Shown here: piece by piece, positions 33,380-42,411 of the stretch
Position numbering within the stretch: the first letter of the stretch is position 1
Layout of the letters: each line of letters starts with the position of its first letter
Source: Acidomonas methanolica
Lineage (GTDB): Bacteria > Pseudomonadota > Alphaproteobacteria > Acetobacterales > Acetobacteraceae
Assembly: GCF_004346035.1 (NCBI RefSeq)
Contig: NZ_SLZN01000001.1
Location: 248,001-312,000 of the forward strand
Direction: 5' to 3'
DNA: 64,000 nt
Notes under the pieces: model-generated
Seen by the model: the letters and a program-made list of their open reading frames with translations, nothing else
The model's database searches: none
Told to the model about the DNA's origin: nothing
Made by a program: the position numbers and the translations under genes

Positions 33380-33604
33380 GGCGAGGCTCCTTCACGAGAC
33401 AAGAACAAACGACTCGGCAGGGCTCATAGACGATTCGCCCCCCCGCGAATACCGTAAATCCGAATGCCGTCATTCCCCGGCCGCGACGATCATGGCCGTA
33501 ACGGTCGTGGCCGTGATGCTCCCGACCCCTCCCGTCCCGCGATTTGCAGCTTGGGCCCGGCTTCTCTACCGTCCGCCCCACACGATTTTCCGCGGGAGCA
33601 CCGC

Positions 33605-34195
33605 TTGCACCTCGACCTCTCCTGGCACGCCCTCGGCGCTCTCGCGCAGGTCATCCTGATCGACGTGACCCTGGCCGGCGACAATGCCGTCGTCATCGGC
33701 ATGGCCGTGCGCGGCCTGCCGCCCGCCCGCCAGCGCCTCGCCATTCTTCTCGGCACCCTGACCGCCGCGATCATGCGGATCGGCCTCGCCCTCGTCGCGG
33801 CCCGACTGCTCGCCGTCATCGGACTGACCCTGGCCGGCGGCCTGCTGCTCGCCTGGGTCTGCTGGAAGATGTACCAGGAACTGCGCCGCCCGCCGGAAGA
33901 GGCCGCAACGGCCGCGTCCACCTCACTGCGCGGCGCGGTCATTCGCCTCATTCTCGCGGATCTCTCGATGAGTCTCGATAATGTGTTGGCGGTGGCGGGC
34001 GCGGCGATGGGACATCCGTATATCCTCATCATCGGCCTTGCCGTCGCCGTCCTGATGATGGGCGCCGCCGCCGCCGTCATCGCGCGGCTGCTGGACCGCC
34101 ATCGCTGGATCGCATGGCTCGGTCTCGCCGTCGTAGCCTTTGTCGCTCTTCGCCTGATCTATCGGGGCGGAATGGAAGTCTGGGTCCATGTCTGA
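33605..34195 (+). CDS. TerC-family integral membrane protein
   Basis: Membrane protein of the TerC/YjbE group, linked in other bacteria to metal (Mn) export or protein metalation. The 196-aa product has about six hydrophobic segments and the paired acidic motifs VTLAGDNAVVIGMA and ADLSMSLDNVLAVAG. TTG 33605 was chosen because GGGAG lies six bases before it and translation then begins at the family-like HLDLSWHALGALAQV. The upstream in-frame ATG (33464) adds 47 unlikely residues. I looked for a yybP-ykoY manganese riboswitch upstream and could not make one out. Confidence 0.85.
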   Translation: MHLDLSWHALGALAQVILIDVTLAGDNAVVIGMAVRGLPPARQRLAILLGTLTAAIMRIGLALVAARLLAVIGLTLAGGLLLAWVCWKMYQELRRPPEEAATAASTSLRGAVIRLILADLSMSLDNVLAVAGAAMGHPYILIIGLAVAVLMMGAAAAVIARLLDRHRWIAWLGLAVVAFVALRLIYRGGMEVWVHV

Positions 34196-36128
34196 TCGTC
34201 GGAGCTTTCGCCTGCGCCTCGCCCTCTGCGCGACGGCCCTTCTCACCGGCTGCGCCGGCGGACCGGAAGGCATAGCGTCGCCCCCGGCTCAATCCGCAAG
34301 CGCGCCGACCGCCGTCGAGCGTGTCGCCCTGCCCCCCGTCTCCGCCGCCACGGAGCAGCGCGTCACCCGATGGCTGGCCCTGACGGCCCCCGGCCCCTAT
34401 GCGCCCGCCCAGGATTATGCGGATTTCCTGACCAGCGGCACCAAATGGCCGCTGCGCGGGCTGATGATGGCGCGCTACGAGCACCAGCTCGCCGAGGCCG
34501 ACACCGTCACGCTCTCCCGGCTTTGCCCTCTCCTGCCGCCGAACCGCGCCACAGCCTTTCTCCGTTGCGCGCCCGCGCTGCCGGACGCGGCCGCCCGCGC
34601 GCGCGTCATCTGGACTCACGACGCGATCTCCTCCTCCGAGGAACCCGCCTTCCTCGCCCGGTTCGGCGATCACCTGACGCCGGACGACCAGTGGGCGCGT
34701 TTCCAGACACTCGAATCCTCCGGCCAGATCGCCGCCGCCCGGCGACAGATCGCACGGCTGGCCCCCGCGCGTCAGAACCTCGCCCGCGCCCGGCTCGCCT
34801 TCCGCCTCGCCACGCCGGACGCGGACTCGACCCTCGCCGCCCTGAGTCCGGACGATCTCGCCGATCCAATCCTTACCCTCGCCCGCCTGCATGCCCTCCG
34901 CCGCGCGGACCGACTCGGCGACGCGCTCGCGCTCTGGAAACAGTCCGGCTTCACGGTCGAACGACGCGCGCCCAGCCATAGATGGTGGAGCGAGCGCGCC
35001 GCCCTCTCCCGCGCCCTGCTCTCCGCCGGTTCGCCGCCGGACGCGCTGCTGCTTGCCCGCGACGTCACGGCGCCCGTCGGCTCCCCCCAGCGGCTGGAGG
35101 CGCAATTCCTGACCGGCTGGATCGAACTGCGCGCCCTGCACGATCCCTCCGCCGCCATCCCGCTCTTCACCGACCTTCTGCAAGACCGGAGCATCATCAC
35201 CCGCGCGAAAGGCGCCTACTGGCTCGGCCGCGCCCATCGGGACCTCGGCCATGAGGCGACGGCGCGTCAGGCCTGGACGCGCGCGGCGCAATATCCCACG
35301 ACCTTCTACGGCCAGCTTGCCCTCGCAGCGCTCAACGGCAACGTGCCGACCCTCCTGCCGGACGCGCCGCCCGTGCCCGGGCTGGATGCGGCGCTCGCCC
35401 GGCTGCCGCCCGCTCCGCAGGGCCGGATCGGCAGGCCCGACCTCGCCGAAGCGGCCACATGGCTGGTGCGGCAGGGCGACAGCGCCCATGCCCGCCTCTT
35501 CCTGATGCTGCTCCAGAGCGAGACGACAGACCCGGCGGACCAGGCGCAGCTCGCGCGGCTCGGCTGGACGCTGGGCCTCTACGAGCCCGCCGTATTCGCC
35601 GCCCGCTCCACCGGCCGTCAGGGCGTGACGCTCTATCCGCTCGGCTGGCCCCTCCCGCCGGACATCGACACGGAGGAGGGCGCGACTCCGCCCGGTCTCG
35701 CGCTCGGCGTCGCGCGTCAGGAGAGCAGCTTCGACCCCGATGCTGAGAGCCCGGCCCGCGCCATCGGGCTGATGCAGTTCCAGACCGGCACGGCGCGCGA
35801 CGTCGTCCGCCGCGCCGGTCTCTCGGGCCTCGACATCAGCCCCGCCGGGCTGCGCGATCCGCGCACGAGCATGATCCTCGGCCGCGCCTATCTCGCCTAT
35901 CTGCTTTCACGTTTCGACAATGTCGTCCCGGAGGCGCTCGCGGCCTACAATGCCGGCCCGCACCGCACCGCCCAATGGCTCGAAAGCGATCCGCTTCCGG
36001 TCCCGCTCACCCAGGACGCCCTCATCGACTGGATCGAGAAACTGCCTTACGAGGAGACGCGCGCCTATATCCAGCATGTCGAGGAAAACCGCGCGATTTA
36101 CCGCCTGATGGAGGCCGGCCATGCTTGA
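34188..36128 (+). CDS. Soluble-type lytic transglycosylase (Slt-like), lipoprotein
   Basis: Cleaves peptidoglycan glycan strands to 1,6-anhydro ends. The 646-aa product begins with a lipoprotein signal (ALLTGC, Cys22 as lipidation site), followed by a long helical-repeat region. A C-terminal SLT domain contains the catalytic Glu at about residue 512 in VARQESSFDP, then GLMQFQTGTA and ALAAYNAGPHRT. E. coli Slt70 is also about 620-645 aa but not lipidated. It overlaps terC by eight bases and pncC by eight bases. Confidence 0.92.
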   Translation: MSDRRSFRLRLALCATALLTGCAGGPEGIASPPAQSASAPTAVERVALPPVSAATEQRVTRWLALTAPGPYAPAQDYADFLTSGTKWPLRGLMMARYEHQLAEADTVTLSRLCPLLPPNRATAFLRCAPALPDAAARARVIWTHDAISSSEEPAFLARFGDHLTPDDQWARFQTLESSGQIAAARRQIARLAPARQNLARARLAFRLATPDADSTLAALSPDDLADPILTLARLHALRRADRLGDALALWKQSGFTVERRAPSHRWWSERAALSRALLSAGSPPDALLLARDVTAPVGSPQRLEAQFLTGWIELRALHDPSAAIPLFTDLLQDRSIITRAKGAYWLGRAHRDLGHEATARQAWTRAAQYPTTFYGQLALAALNGNVPTLLPDAPPVPGLDAALARLPPAPQGRIGRPDLAEAATWLVRQGDSAHARLFLMLLQSETTDPADQAQLARLGWTLGLYEPAVFAARSTGRQGVTLYPLGWPLPPDIDTEEGATPPGLALGVARQESSFDPDAESPARAIGLMQFQTGTARDVVRRAGLSGLDISPAGLRDPRTSMILGRAYLAYLLSRFDNVVPEALAAYNAGPHRTAQWLESDPLPVPLTQDALIDWIEKLPYEETRAYIQHVEENRAIYRLMEAGHA

Positions 36129-36606
36129 TGACGACACCCTCGCCCTCGCCGCCCGCGCCCTCGACACGCTGCGCGCGCGCAAACACCGCGTCGTCACGGC
36201 CGAAAGCTGCACGGGCGGTCTCGTCGCCGCGGCTCTCACCGCCCAGCCCGGCTCCTCTGACGTCGTGGAAGGCGGGTTCGTCACCTATTCCAATGCGCTC
36301 AAGGAGACGATCCTCATTGTGGGCGGCACCACCCTCGCCCGGAAAGGCGCGGTCAGCGAGGAAACGGCGGTGGAAATGGTCTTCGGCGCGCTTCAGGCCG
36401 CCCCGAACGCCACGATCGCCGTATCGCTCACGGGAATCGCCGGTCCGGCCGGCGGCACGGACGCCAAGCCGGTCGGCACCGTCTGCATCGCATGCCTGAG
36501 CGGCACAAACGCCCCGCATGTCGAGACGTGCCATTTCCCCGGCGACCGCGCGGCGATCCGGCAAGCCGCCGTCCGCAGAGCGCTGGAACTGCTCATCCAG
36601 TCCTGA
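36121..36606 (+). CDS. pncC: Nicotinamide-nucleotide amidase (CinA C-terminal domain)
   Basis: Deamidates NMN to nicotinate mononucleotide, recycling NAD ligase product. The 161-aa product is the stand-alone CinA-C domain: TAESCTGGLVAAALTAQPGSSDVVEGGFVTYSN in part, GAVSEETA, SLTGIAGPAGGT and KPVGTVCIA. It starts inside the last eight bases of the transglycosylase gene. Confidence 0.93.
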   Translation: MLDDDTLALAARALDTLRARKHRVVTAESCTGGLVAAALTAQPGSSDVVEGGFVTYSNALKETILIVGGTTLARKGAVSEETAVEMVFGALQAAPNATIAVSLTGIAGPAGGTDAKPVGTVCIACLSGTNAPHVETCHFPGDRAAIRQAAVRRALELLIQS

Positions 36607-36646
36607 GTCGACAGACAGGAGATAGCCGGACGGAGCGCGCGGCGGC

Positions 36647-36862
36647 CTATCGTCCCCAACAGCAGCGGCATCCGAAATCGTCATCGTCGAGCCACTCGTC
36701 ATCCGCTTCGGCCAGGGGAGCGGCGGGCGCCTCGCCCGACTGACAGGTCAGCGCCGTCCCGCTTCTTCCCGTCGCAAAAGGTCCGGGCCCGTCATTCGAG
36801 ACCCCCGCCTGAAGCATAGAAGATCGGGCGGCGGCGTCCGTCCGATCACTCGTCCCGGCCAT
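36647..36862 (-). CDS. Possible small protein after queH
   Basis: A 71-aa frame begins in the last 17 bases of queH, in another frame, and ends with an acidic and Cys-rich tail ([16 protein letters not shown]). It is the only credible reading in the 240-base gap between pncC and queH. No homologue is recognised, and its coding status is uncertain. Confidence 0.25.
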   Translation of the reverse strand: MAGTSDRTDAAARSSMLQAGVSNDGPGPFATGRSGTALTCQSGEAPAAPLAEADDEWLDDDDFGCRCCWGR

Positions 36863-37499
36863 AGTACAGCTTTCCGATCTCGATGGCGGGACGTCCCTGA
36901 GCGCGGCGATGGATGTTCGTGTCGCGCAGGGAATAGGCGCAGCCGCAATATTCCTGCTGGTAGAACTCTTCCCGCTTGCTGATCTCGATCATGCGCGCGG
37001 CCCCGCCCCCCTTGCGCCAGTTGAACTCCCAATAGGTCAGACCGTCATAGGGCGCCGCGGCGCGCGTTCCGCACTCATTGATCTGGGCCATGTTCTTCCA
37101 GCGCGAAATGCCGAGGGAACTGGTGATGACCGGAAACCCGTGCTCATGCGCATACAGGGCCGTGCGCTCGAAGCGCATGTCGAAACACATGGTGCATCGG
37201 ATGCCGCGCTCCGGCTCCCATTCCATGCCTTTCGCACGGGCGAACCAGTTGTCGCGATCATAATCCGCATCCACGAACGGCACGCCGTGCTTCTCGGCGA
37301 AACGGATATTCTCCTCCTTGCGCAGGAGATATTCCCGCTCGGGATGGATGTTCGGGTTGTAGAAGAAGATCGTGTACTCGATGCCCGAAGCCGACATCGC
37401 CTCCATGACCTCCCCGGAACAGGGCGCGCAACAGGAATGGAGCAGCACTTTCTTCCGGCCATCCGGGGGGACCAGAACGGGGCGTTCGAAATCCGTCAT
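36846..37499 (-). CDS. queH: Epoxyqueuosine reductase QueH
   Basis: Last step of queuosine tRNA modification, the non-cobalamin alternative to QueG. The 217-aa product has the diagnostic cysteines: [11 protein letters not shown] near residue 20, RCTMCFDMR, and the late CGCAYS that completes the metal sites. WKNMAQIN is also family-typical. No other que genes are nearby. Confidence 0.94.
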   Translation of the reverse strand: MTDFERPVLVPPDGRKKVLLHSCCAPCSGEVMEAMSASGIEYTIFFYNPNIHPEREYLLRKEENIRFAEKHGVPFVDADYDRDNWFARAKGMEWEPERGIRCTMCFDMRFERTALYAHEHGFPVITSSLGISRWKNMAQINECGTRAAAPYDGLTYWEFNWRKGGGAARMIEISKREEFYQQEYCGCAYSLRDTNIHRRAQGRPAIEIGKLYYGRDE

Positions 37500-37640
37500 A
37501 CCGTTATCCTCTCAGGCAGCCATCTCCCTACCCGAAAGCAGGGAGGCAGGACAACATGCTCCAGCCCCCGGCCCCGAGCAGGTGTTCCGAGGCCAGGCTG
37601 GGCACCCCGAAAGGCTCATTTTTCGGACATTCCCGACAAA

Positions 37641-37665
37641 AAAAGCGGCCCCGAACAGGGGCCGC
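37641..37665 (-). terminator. Intrinsic terminator of the small exported protein gene
   Basis: On the minus strand a perfect 8-bp stem GCGGCCCC/GGGGCCGC with a 5-nt loop is followed by seven U residues (plus strand As at 37638-37644). It lies 24 bases after the stop at 37689. Confidence 0.9.
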
Positions 37666-37688
37666 TTCTTCCCGCGAGTCGAAACGCC

Positions 37689-37988
37689 TTATTGCGGCGG
37701 GGTCGGCGCGTTCGCCGGCATCGTGCCGGCCGGCATCGCGGCCGGCGGCATATTGCCCGGCATCGGCACTGTCGCGCTGGCCGGCGGCGGCGCGGGCGGC
37801 ATCGACGTGGCGACAGGCGTTTCCGCCTTCTGCAGGCTCTGCGCGTTCAACTGCTCGGTCGTCATTTCCGGCGCCGTGCTCTGATGCGACTGCGTCGCCT
37901 TCTTGTGATGGTGATGCGCGGCGAGCACCGGGCTGGACGCGACGAGAATACCGGCAAGCGCGGCGGCCCCGATCGTGAACTTCTTCAT
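37689..37988 (-). CDS. Small exported protein with His cluster and Pro/Met-rich tail
   Basis: The 99-aa product has a signal peptide (KKFTIGAAALAGILVASSPVLA) cut just before AHHHHKK. The mature part is about 77 residues, ending in a Pro/Ala/Met-rich tail (PPAPPPASATVPMPGNMPP). It has no known domain and is probably disordered and periplasmic. His and Met clusters hint at metal binding. The ATG at 37988 has AAGGGA nine bases upstream, and the gene has its own terminator. Confidence 0.8.
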   Translation of the reverse strand: MKKFTIGAAALAGILVASSPVLAAHHHHKKATQSHQSTAPEMTTEQLNAQSLQKAETPVATSMPPAPPPASATVPMPGNMPPAAMPAGTMPANAPTPPQ

Positions 37989-38118
37989 GGCTCTTGTCCC
38001 TTCTTCTGGCCAGCAGCGCACGCGACGCCTTCCGGCAATGATTGTCAGACGCTCGGGCAACGCGCCGTCACGGGAAAAGTTCGTTCATTGTCGGTCCAAA
38101 CCAAATGAATCGTGGGAT

Positions 38119-38604
38119 TCAGGATTCGGAATGACGGAGCGTTTCCCCGCCCCGCCGCATGCCGGGGAGGATCGGCGGCCCGTAGCATTCCCTGGCGCGC
38201 TTGATGAATGCGGACACCATCAGCCGGACTCCTTCGTTGAACACGACCCCGATGGCGTTCTGCAACAGCCGGGAGCGGAATTCGAAATCGACGAAGAAAT
38301 CGACGAGGCATCCCGAGGCGTCCGGCGTGAAATTCCAGACATTATTGAGATATCGGAACGGACCACGCTCGTAGCACACGCGGATTCGCGTGGGATATTG
38401 CAGCGCCACGCGGCTCGTGAACGTCTCGCGGAACGGCCCGAACCCGACGGTCAGATCCGCCACCAGCTCCGTCTCCGTCCGCGAGCGCACCACGGCCTTC
38501 GCGCACCAAGGCAGGAATTGCGGATATTTCGCCACATCCGCCACGAGATCGAAGAGCTGCTCCGGCGTGTACCCGATCAGGCGCTGTTCGGCATGGGTGG
38601 GCAT
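38119..38604 (-). CDS. Coq10/RatA-type START-like protein
   Basis: The 161-aa product has the SRPBCC lipid-pocket pattern of mitochondrial Coq10 and bacterial RatA: YTPEQLFDLVADVAKYPQFLPWC near the start and FEFRSRLLQNAIGVVFNEG near the end. In alphaproteobacteria a quinone-binding Coq10 role is more likely than the toxin role claimed for E. coli RatA. Its ATG overlaps the lipA stop (TGATG), a very common alphaproteobacterial pairing. Confidence 0.9.
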   Translation of the reverse strand: MPTHAEQRLIGYTPEQLFDLVADVAKYPQFLPWCAKAVVRSRTETELVADLTVGFGPFRETFTSRVALQYPTRIRVCYERGPFRYLNNVWNFTPDASGCLVDFFVDFEFRSRLLQNAIGVVFNEGVRLMVSAFIKRARECYGPPILPGMRRGGETLRHSES

Positions 38605-39578
38605 CAGACGCGAATCCCTTGCGCCGCGAGCTTCCGCTCCCGCGCATCCCGCAACGCGGCGAAATCGGCATCGGCATGATAGGAGGAGCGGGTCAGCGGC
38701 GTCGCACTCACTTGCAGGAACCCTTTCGCCCGCGCGGCGGCGGCATAATCGTCGAACTCCGCAGGAGACACGAAGCGCGCCACCGCGGCATGTTTGGGCG
38801 TCGGCTGAAGATACTGGCCCAGCGTGAGGAAATCGACATCCGCGATGCGGAAATCGTCCATCACCTGCAAGACTTCCATCCTCTCCTCGCCCAGCCCGAG
38901 CATCATGCCCGATTTGGTGAAGATCGACGGATCGAGCCGCTTCACGTCGTCCAGAAGACGCACGGACTGATAATAGCGCGCGCCCGGCCTGATGCCCGGA
39001 TAGAGCCGCGGCACAGTCTCGATATTGTGGTTGAACACATCCGGTCGCGCCGCCACGACGATCTCCAGCGCGCCCGGCTTGCGCAGGAAATCCGGCGTGA
39101 GAATCTCGATGGTCGTCCCCGGCGAGGCCGCGCGGATGGCGGCGATGGTCCGCGCGAAATGCCCGGCACCGCCATCGGCCAGATCGTCGCGATCGACGGA
39201 GGTCACGACCACATGCCGCAGCCCCAGCTTCGCCACAGCATCGGCCACACGCTCCGGCTCACCCGCGTCGAGCGCATGGGGCAGGCCGGTCGCGACATTG
39301 CAGAAGGAACAGGCGCGCGTGCAGATCTCGCCCATGATCATCATGGTCGCATGACGCTGGGACCAGCATTCGCCGATATTGGGGCAGGCGGCTTCCTCAC
39401 AGACCGTCACGAGTTTGTGATCCCGCATCAGCCCGCGCGTCTCCGCATAGACCGGACTGGACGGCGCGCGGACCCGAATCCAGTCCGGCTTGCGCTGAAC
39501 GGGATTGTCCGGACGATGCGCCTTTTCCGGATGCCGAAGCTCCGAACGGACGCGATGATCAATCGAGATACGCTGCAT
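38604..39578 (-). CDS. lipA: Lipoyl synthase
   Basis: Radical-SAM enzyme that inserts two sulfurs into octanoyl groups on lipoyl proteins. The 324-aa product has the auxiliary-cluster cysteines in [12 protein letters not shown], the radical-SAM motif CTRACSFC, and the C-terminal RSSYHAD serine motif. The ATG at 39578 has GGAAG just upstream; a GTG at 39593 is possible but has no ribosome site. Confidence 0.96.
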   Translation of the reverse strand: MQRISIDHRVRSELRHPEKAHRPDNPVQRKPDWIRVRAPSSPVYAETRGLMRDHKLVTVCEEAACPNIGECWSQRHATMMIMGEICTRACSFCNVATGLPHALDAGEPERVADAVAKLGLRHVVVTSVDRDDLADGGAGHFARTIAAIRAASPGTTIEILTPDFLRKPGALEIVVAARPDVFNHNIETVPRLYPGIRPGARYYQSVRLLDDVKRLDPSIFTKSGMMLGLGEERMEVLQVMDDFRIADVDFLTLGQYLQPTPKHAAVARFVSPAEFDDYAAAARAKGFLQVSATPLTRSSYHADADFAALRDARERKLAAQGIRV

Positions 39579-39732
39579 GATCTTCCGTTTCACCTAGCGG
39601 CCCCGAACGCACGGACGATCTATATGTCCCGCCCGGCCAGGCCCTTGCCCCCATTGGCGCGGGGCCCGGGAACGCTGTCAATGTCCTTCACGGAAGACAT
39701 AGCGCCATCAGGCGGCGCGCTCCATGCCTCTC

Positions 39733-40614
39733 TCAGAGAAAGCCCAGCAGACGCCGCGCCGCAATCCCGGGATCGGGCTCGCGCAGCAGGCTCTCGCCGA
39801 CGAGAACGCCCGACGCACCCGCGGCTCCGACCCGATGCACATCGTCCTGGGTACGAATGCCGCTCTCCGAGATCACGATGCGGTCCGGCGGGACCAGCGG
39901 CGCGAGATCGAGCGTGGTTTGCAGATCGGTCTTGAGAGTCCGCAGATTGCGGTTGTTGATGCCGATCAGCAGGACATCGAGGCCCAATGCCCGGTTCAGC
40001 TCCGCCTCGTCATGCACCTCGCACAGCACGTCGAGATCCAGTCCGCGCGCCAGAGAGATCAGCTCCGCTGCATCCACATCATTCAGCACTGCAAGGATGA
40101 TCAGAATCGCATCCGCCCCGATCAGCCGGCTTTCATGCACCTGCCAGGGCGAGAGGATGAAATCCTTCCGCAAGATCGGCAGAGAGCAATGCTGCCGCAC
40201 CAGCGTCACGTCGTCCGCACTGCCGTGAAAACACGACCCTTCCGTGAGGACCGAAAGACAGCACGCACCCGCCGCCTGATAGGACTGGGCGATGCCGACA
40301 GGATCGTAGTCCGGCCGCAGCACGCCCGCCGAGGGCGACGCCTTCTTGATCTCCGCGATGAGCCCCACCTGCCGGTCCGCCGTCACCTGCTTGAGCGCGT
40401 CGGCGAATCCGCGTGTCGGCGTGCTGACCTCCCGCGCGCGGGAGGTGATCTCCTTGAGCGGCATGATCTGCGCCCGCTGCTCCACGTCCACGCGCGTCCG
40501 CGCGCAGATGCGCGCCAACACGTCGGGGCTCTCCTGAAGAGCGGTGAGCACATCGCCTTCCGCGTGTCGCGCTGTCGTTTCGTTCATCATCCCGACCTTC
40601 AGCTTCTTATTCAT
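39733..40614 (-). CDS. trpC: Indole-3-glycerol phosphate synthase
   Basis: Closes the indole ring in tryptophan synthesis. The 293-aa product has LARICARTRVDVEQRAQ, LIAEIKKASPSAGVLR, VLTEGSCFHGSADDV, LPILRKDFI and SESGIRT. The ATG at 40614 overlaps the trpD stop (ATGA). Two more ATGs at 40590 and 40587 would give a more usual length. It stands alone, with no trpF fusion. Confidence 0.95.
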   Translation of the reverse strand: MNKKLKVGMMNETTARHAEGDVLTALQESPDVLARICARTRVDVEQRAQIMPLKEITSRAREVSTPTRGFADALKQVTADRQVGLIAEIKKASPSAGVLRPDYDPVGIAQSYQAAGACCLSVLTEGSCFHGSADDVTLVRQHCSLPILRKDFILSPWQVHESRLIGADAILIILAVLNDVDAAELISLARGLDLDVLCEVHDEAELNRALGLDVLLIGINNRNLRTLKTDLQTTLDLAPLVPPDRIVISESGIRTQDDVHRVGAAGASGVLVGESLLREPDPGIAARRLLGFL

Positions 40615-41753
40615 TCCACCGGCGCGGCGACATGCGCGGCCGCTTTCAGCGCAGCCGCGGCCGCCCCACAGTCGAGGGACGACGCCGCCCGCGCCACGTT
40701 CTCCTTCAACGCCGCCGGGCACACCCGGCCCTGCGCGACGATCGGTCCTCGCCCCGCGACATGCAGCGCGACGGCGGCGTTCAGCAGGACCGTGTCGCGA
40801 TAGACCCCCCGCGCACCATCGAGCAGCGCCCGCAGGGCCATTGCATTCTCCCCGGGCGCGCCGCCCGCGAGTTCGGCGATCGGACGGCGCGGGAACCCCG
40901 CCATCTCGGGCTCCAGATGGAAATGACGCAGATCGCCCTCGTCCCAGGCGCTGACCCGCCCCGGCCCGGCCAGCGTCAATTCATCCGCGCCGCCCCGGTC
41001 CGTCTCGCCATGCACGGCCCAGATACATGTGCCGCCCAAGGCCCCCAGCGTCCGCGCGACCGTGTCCAGCCAGCCGGCATCGAACACGCCGACCATCTGC
41101 CGCCGCACGCGCGCCGGATTGCAGAGCGGCCCCAGCAGATTGAACACGGTGCGGAATCCGAGCGCCTTCCGCACCCCCGCCGCGTGGCGCATCGCCGGAT
41201 GATGTAGCGGCGCGGCCAGAAACGCCACCCCGTCGCGCCGCAAACGCTCCGACTGGAGAGCGGCATCCCCCTCCGGCTCGATCCCGAGCATTTGCAGAAC
41301 GTCCGTCGCCCCGGACCGCGAAGACAGCGCCCGATTCCCATGCTTGGCCACCGGCACGCCCAGCCCCGCCAGCACGAAGGCCACCGCCGTCGAAACGTTC
41401 AGCGTTCCCAGACCGTCCCCGCCCGTGCCGCACACGTCGATCGCGCCTTCGGGGACGTCCTCCAGCGCGGTCATGCAGGCGCGCACCGCCCGCACCGCGC
41501 CGCGCAATTCCGCCTCCGTCTCGCCGCGCATCCGCAACGCCGTGAGGATGGCCGCCAGTTCGACCGGCTCGACCTCGCCTCGCATGATGCGGGAAAACAG
41601 CGCCTCCGCCTCGTCCTCGTCCAGCCTTTCCCCGGCCACGAGCCGATGGAGCACCTTTTGGGGGAGAATCCCCTGGGCGAGTACCCTCTGGGGCTGATCC
41701 GTCCGGGGCAGCACCGTCCGGAGGTCTCCCCGTCCCGTCTCATGCCCGTCCAT
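40611..41753 (-). CDS. trpD: Anthranilate phosphoribosyltransferase
   Basis: Joins anthranilate to PRPP. The 380-aa product has CGTGGDGLGTLNVSTAVAFVLAGLG in part, KHGNRALSSRSGATDVL and TVFNLLGPLCNPA. The conserved family start aligns near KVLHRLVAGERLDEDEAEALF; the 30 or so residues before it are extra and consist of a 15-bp repeat. The true start could therefore be inside the repeat. It follows trpG by four bases. Confidence 0.95.
   Translation of the reverse strand: MDGHETGRGDLRTVLPRTDQPQRVLAQGILPQKVLHRLVAGERLDEDEAEALFSRIMRGEVEPVELAAILTALRMRGETEAELRGAVRAVRACMTALEDVPEGAIDVCGTGGDGLGTLNVSTAVAFVLAGLGVPVAKHGNRALSSRSGATDVLQMLGIEPEGDAALQSERLRRDGVAFLAAPLHHPAMRHAAGVRKALGFRTVFNLLGPLCNPARVRRQMVGVFDAGWLDTVARTLGALGGTCIWAVHGETDRGGADELTLAGPGRVSAWDEGDLRHFHLEPEMAGFPRRPIAELAGGAPGENAMALRALLDGARGVYRDTVLLNAAVALHVAGRGPIVAQGRVCPAALKENVARAASSLDCGAAAAALKAAAHVAAPVE
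41656..41730 (-). repeat. 15-bp tandem repeat, five degenerate units, at the trpD N-terminus
   Basis: Units at 41656, 41671, 41686, 41701 and 41716, each 15 bp, with a shared CTGGGG/CCGGGG centre. On the coding strand they give the series RTVLP, RTDQP, QRVLA, QGILP, QKVLH, merging into the first conserved TrpD helix. Confidence 0.75.
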
Positions 41754-41756
41754 AGG

Positions 41757-42353
41757 TCAGGCCGCCAGTTTCGTGCTGTGAAACGTGCGCGCGATCACGA
41801 GAAAATTCGCCAGCATGTCGCGCCCGTTCCGCGAGGCGATGCTCTCCGGATGGAACTGCACCCCATGCGTCGGATAGTCGCGATGCCGGACGCCCTGAAT
41901 CACCCCGTCGCCGCTCCGCGCATTGACCAGCAGCACCTCCGGCACCGTCTCCGGCGCGAGGGTGAGACTATGATAGCGCGTCGCCTCCACCGGATCGGGC
42001 AGCCCCCGGAACAGGCCGGTCCCGTCATGATGCATCAGATCGACCTTCCCATGCATCGGCACCGGCGCACGCACGACCTTCGCGCCAAAAACCTGACCGA
42101 TCGCCTGATGGCCGAGACAGACCCCCAACACCGGCACAATCGGCGCGGCGCGGGCGATCAGATCGCAGCAGATGCCCGCCTCGTTCGGCGAGCACGGACC
42201 CGGCGAAATCACGATCGCCTCCGGCGCCAGCGCCAGCGCCTCCTCCACCTCCAGCGAATCGTTCCGGCGGACATCGCAGCGAACGCCGAGCGAGCCGAAA
42301 TGATGCACCAGATTGAAGGTGAAACTGTCGTAATTGTCGATCAGCAAAATCAT
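41757..42353 (-). CDS. trpG: Anthranilate synthase glutaminase component
   Basis: Amidotransferase that supplies ammonia to TrpE. The 198-aa product starts MILLIDNYDSFTFNLVHHFG and has the nucleophile in GVCLGHQAIG, plus GVQFHPESI with the catalytic His-Glu. The ATG at 42353 has no strong ribosome site. The upstream 59-base gap after trpE contains a weak CCCC/GGGG hairpin with a short U stretch. Confidence 0.96.
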   Translation of the reverse strand: MILLIDNYDSFTFNLVHHFGSLGVRCDVRRNDSLEVEEALALAPEAIVISPGPCSPNEAGICCDLIARAAPIVPVLGVCLGHQAIGQVFGAKVVRAPVPMHGKVDLMHHDGTGLFRGLPDPVEATRYHSLTLAPETVPEVLLVNARSGDGVIQGVRHRDYPTHGVQFHPESIASRNGRDMLANFLVIARTFHSTKLAA

Positions 42354-42411
42354 GGCGGCATGATGACGCCGCCGCGTCACAAAATCAAACCCCGTTACAC
42401 AAGGGGCGCAT

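Noticed and set aside
33492-33521. Another 15-bp tandem repeat before the terC-like gene
   Set aside because: Only 11 of 15 positions match between the two units, too weak to claim.
33380-33604. A manganese (yybP-ykoY) riboswitch before the terC-like gene
   Set aside because: I looked for its conserved loops and could not find them by eye; a covariance search would be needed to be sure.
34077-35489. A 470-residue minus-strand frame opposite the lytic transglycosylase
   Set aside because: Gly/Arg-rich shadow of a gene with an intact catalytic domain and lipobox.
38119-38604. A RatA toxin of a toxin-antitoxin pair
   Set aside because: No small antitoxin-like gene is adjacent, and pairing with lipA fits the Coq10-type housekeeping role.
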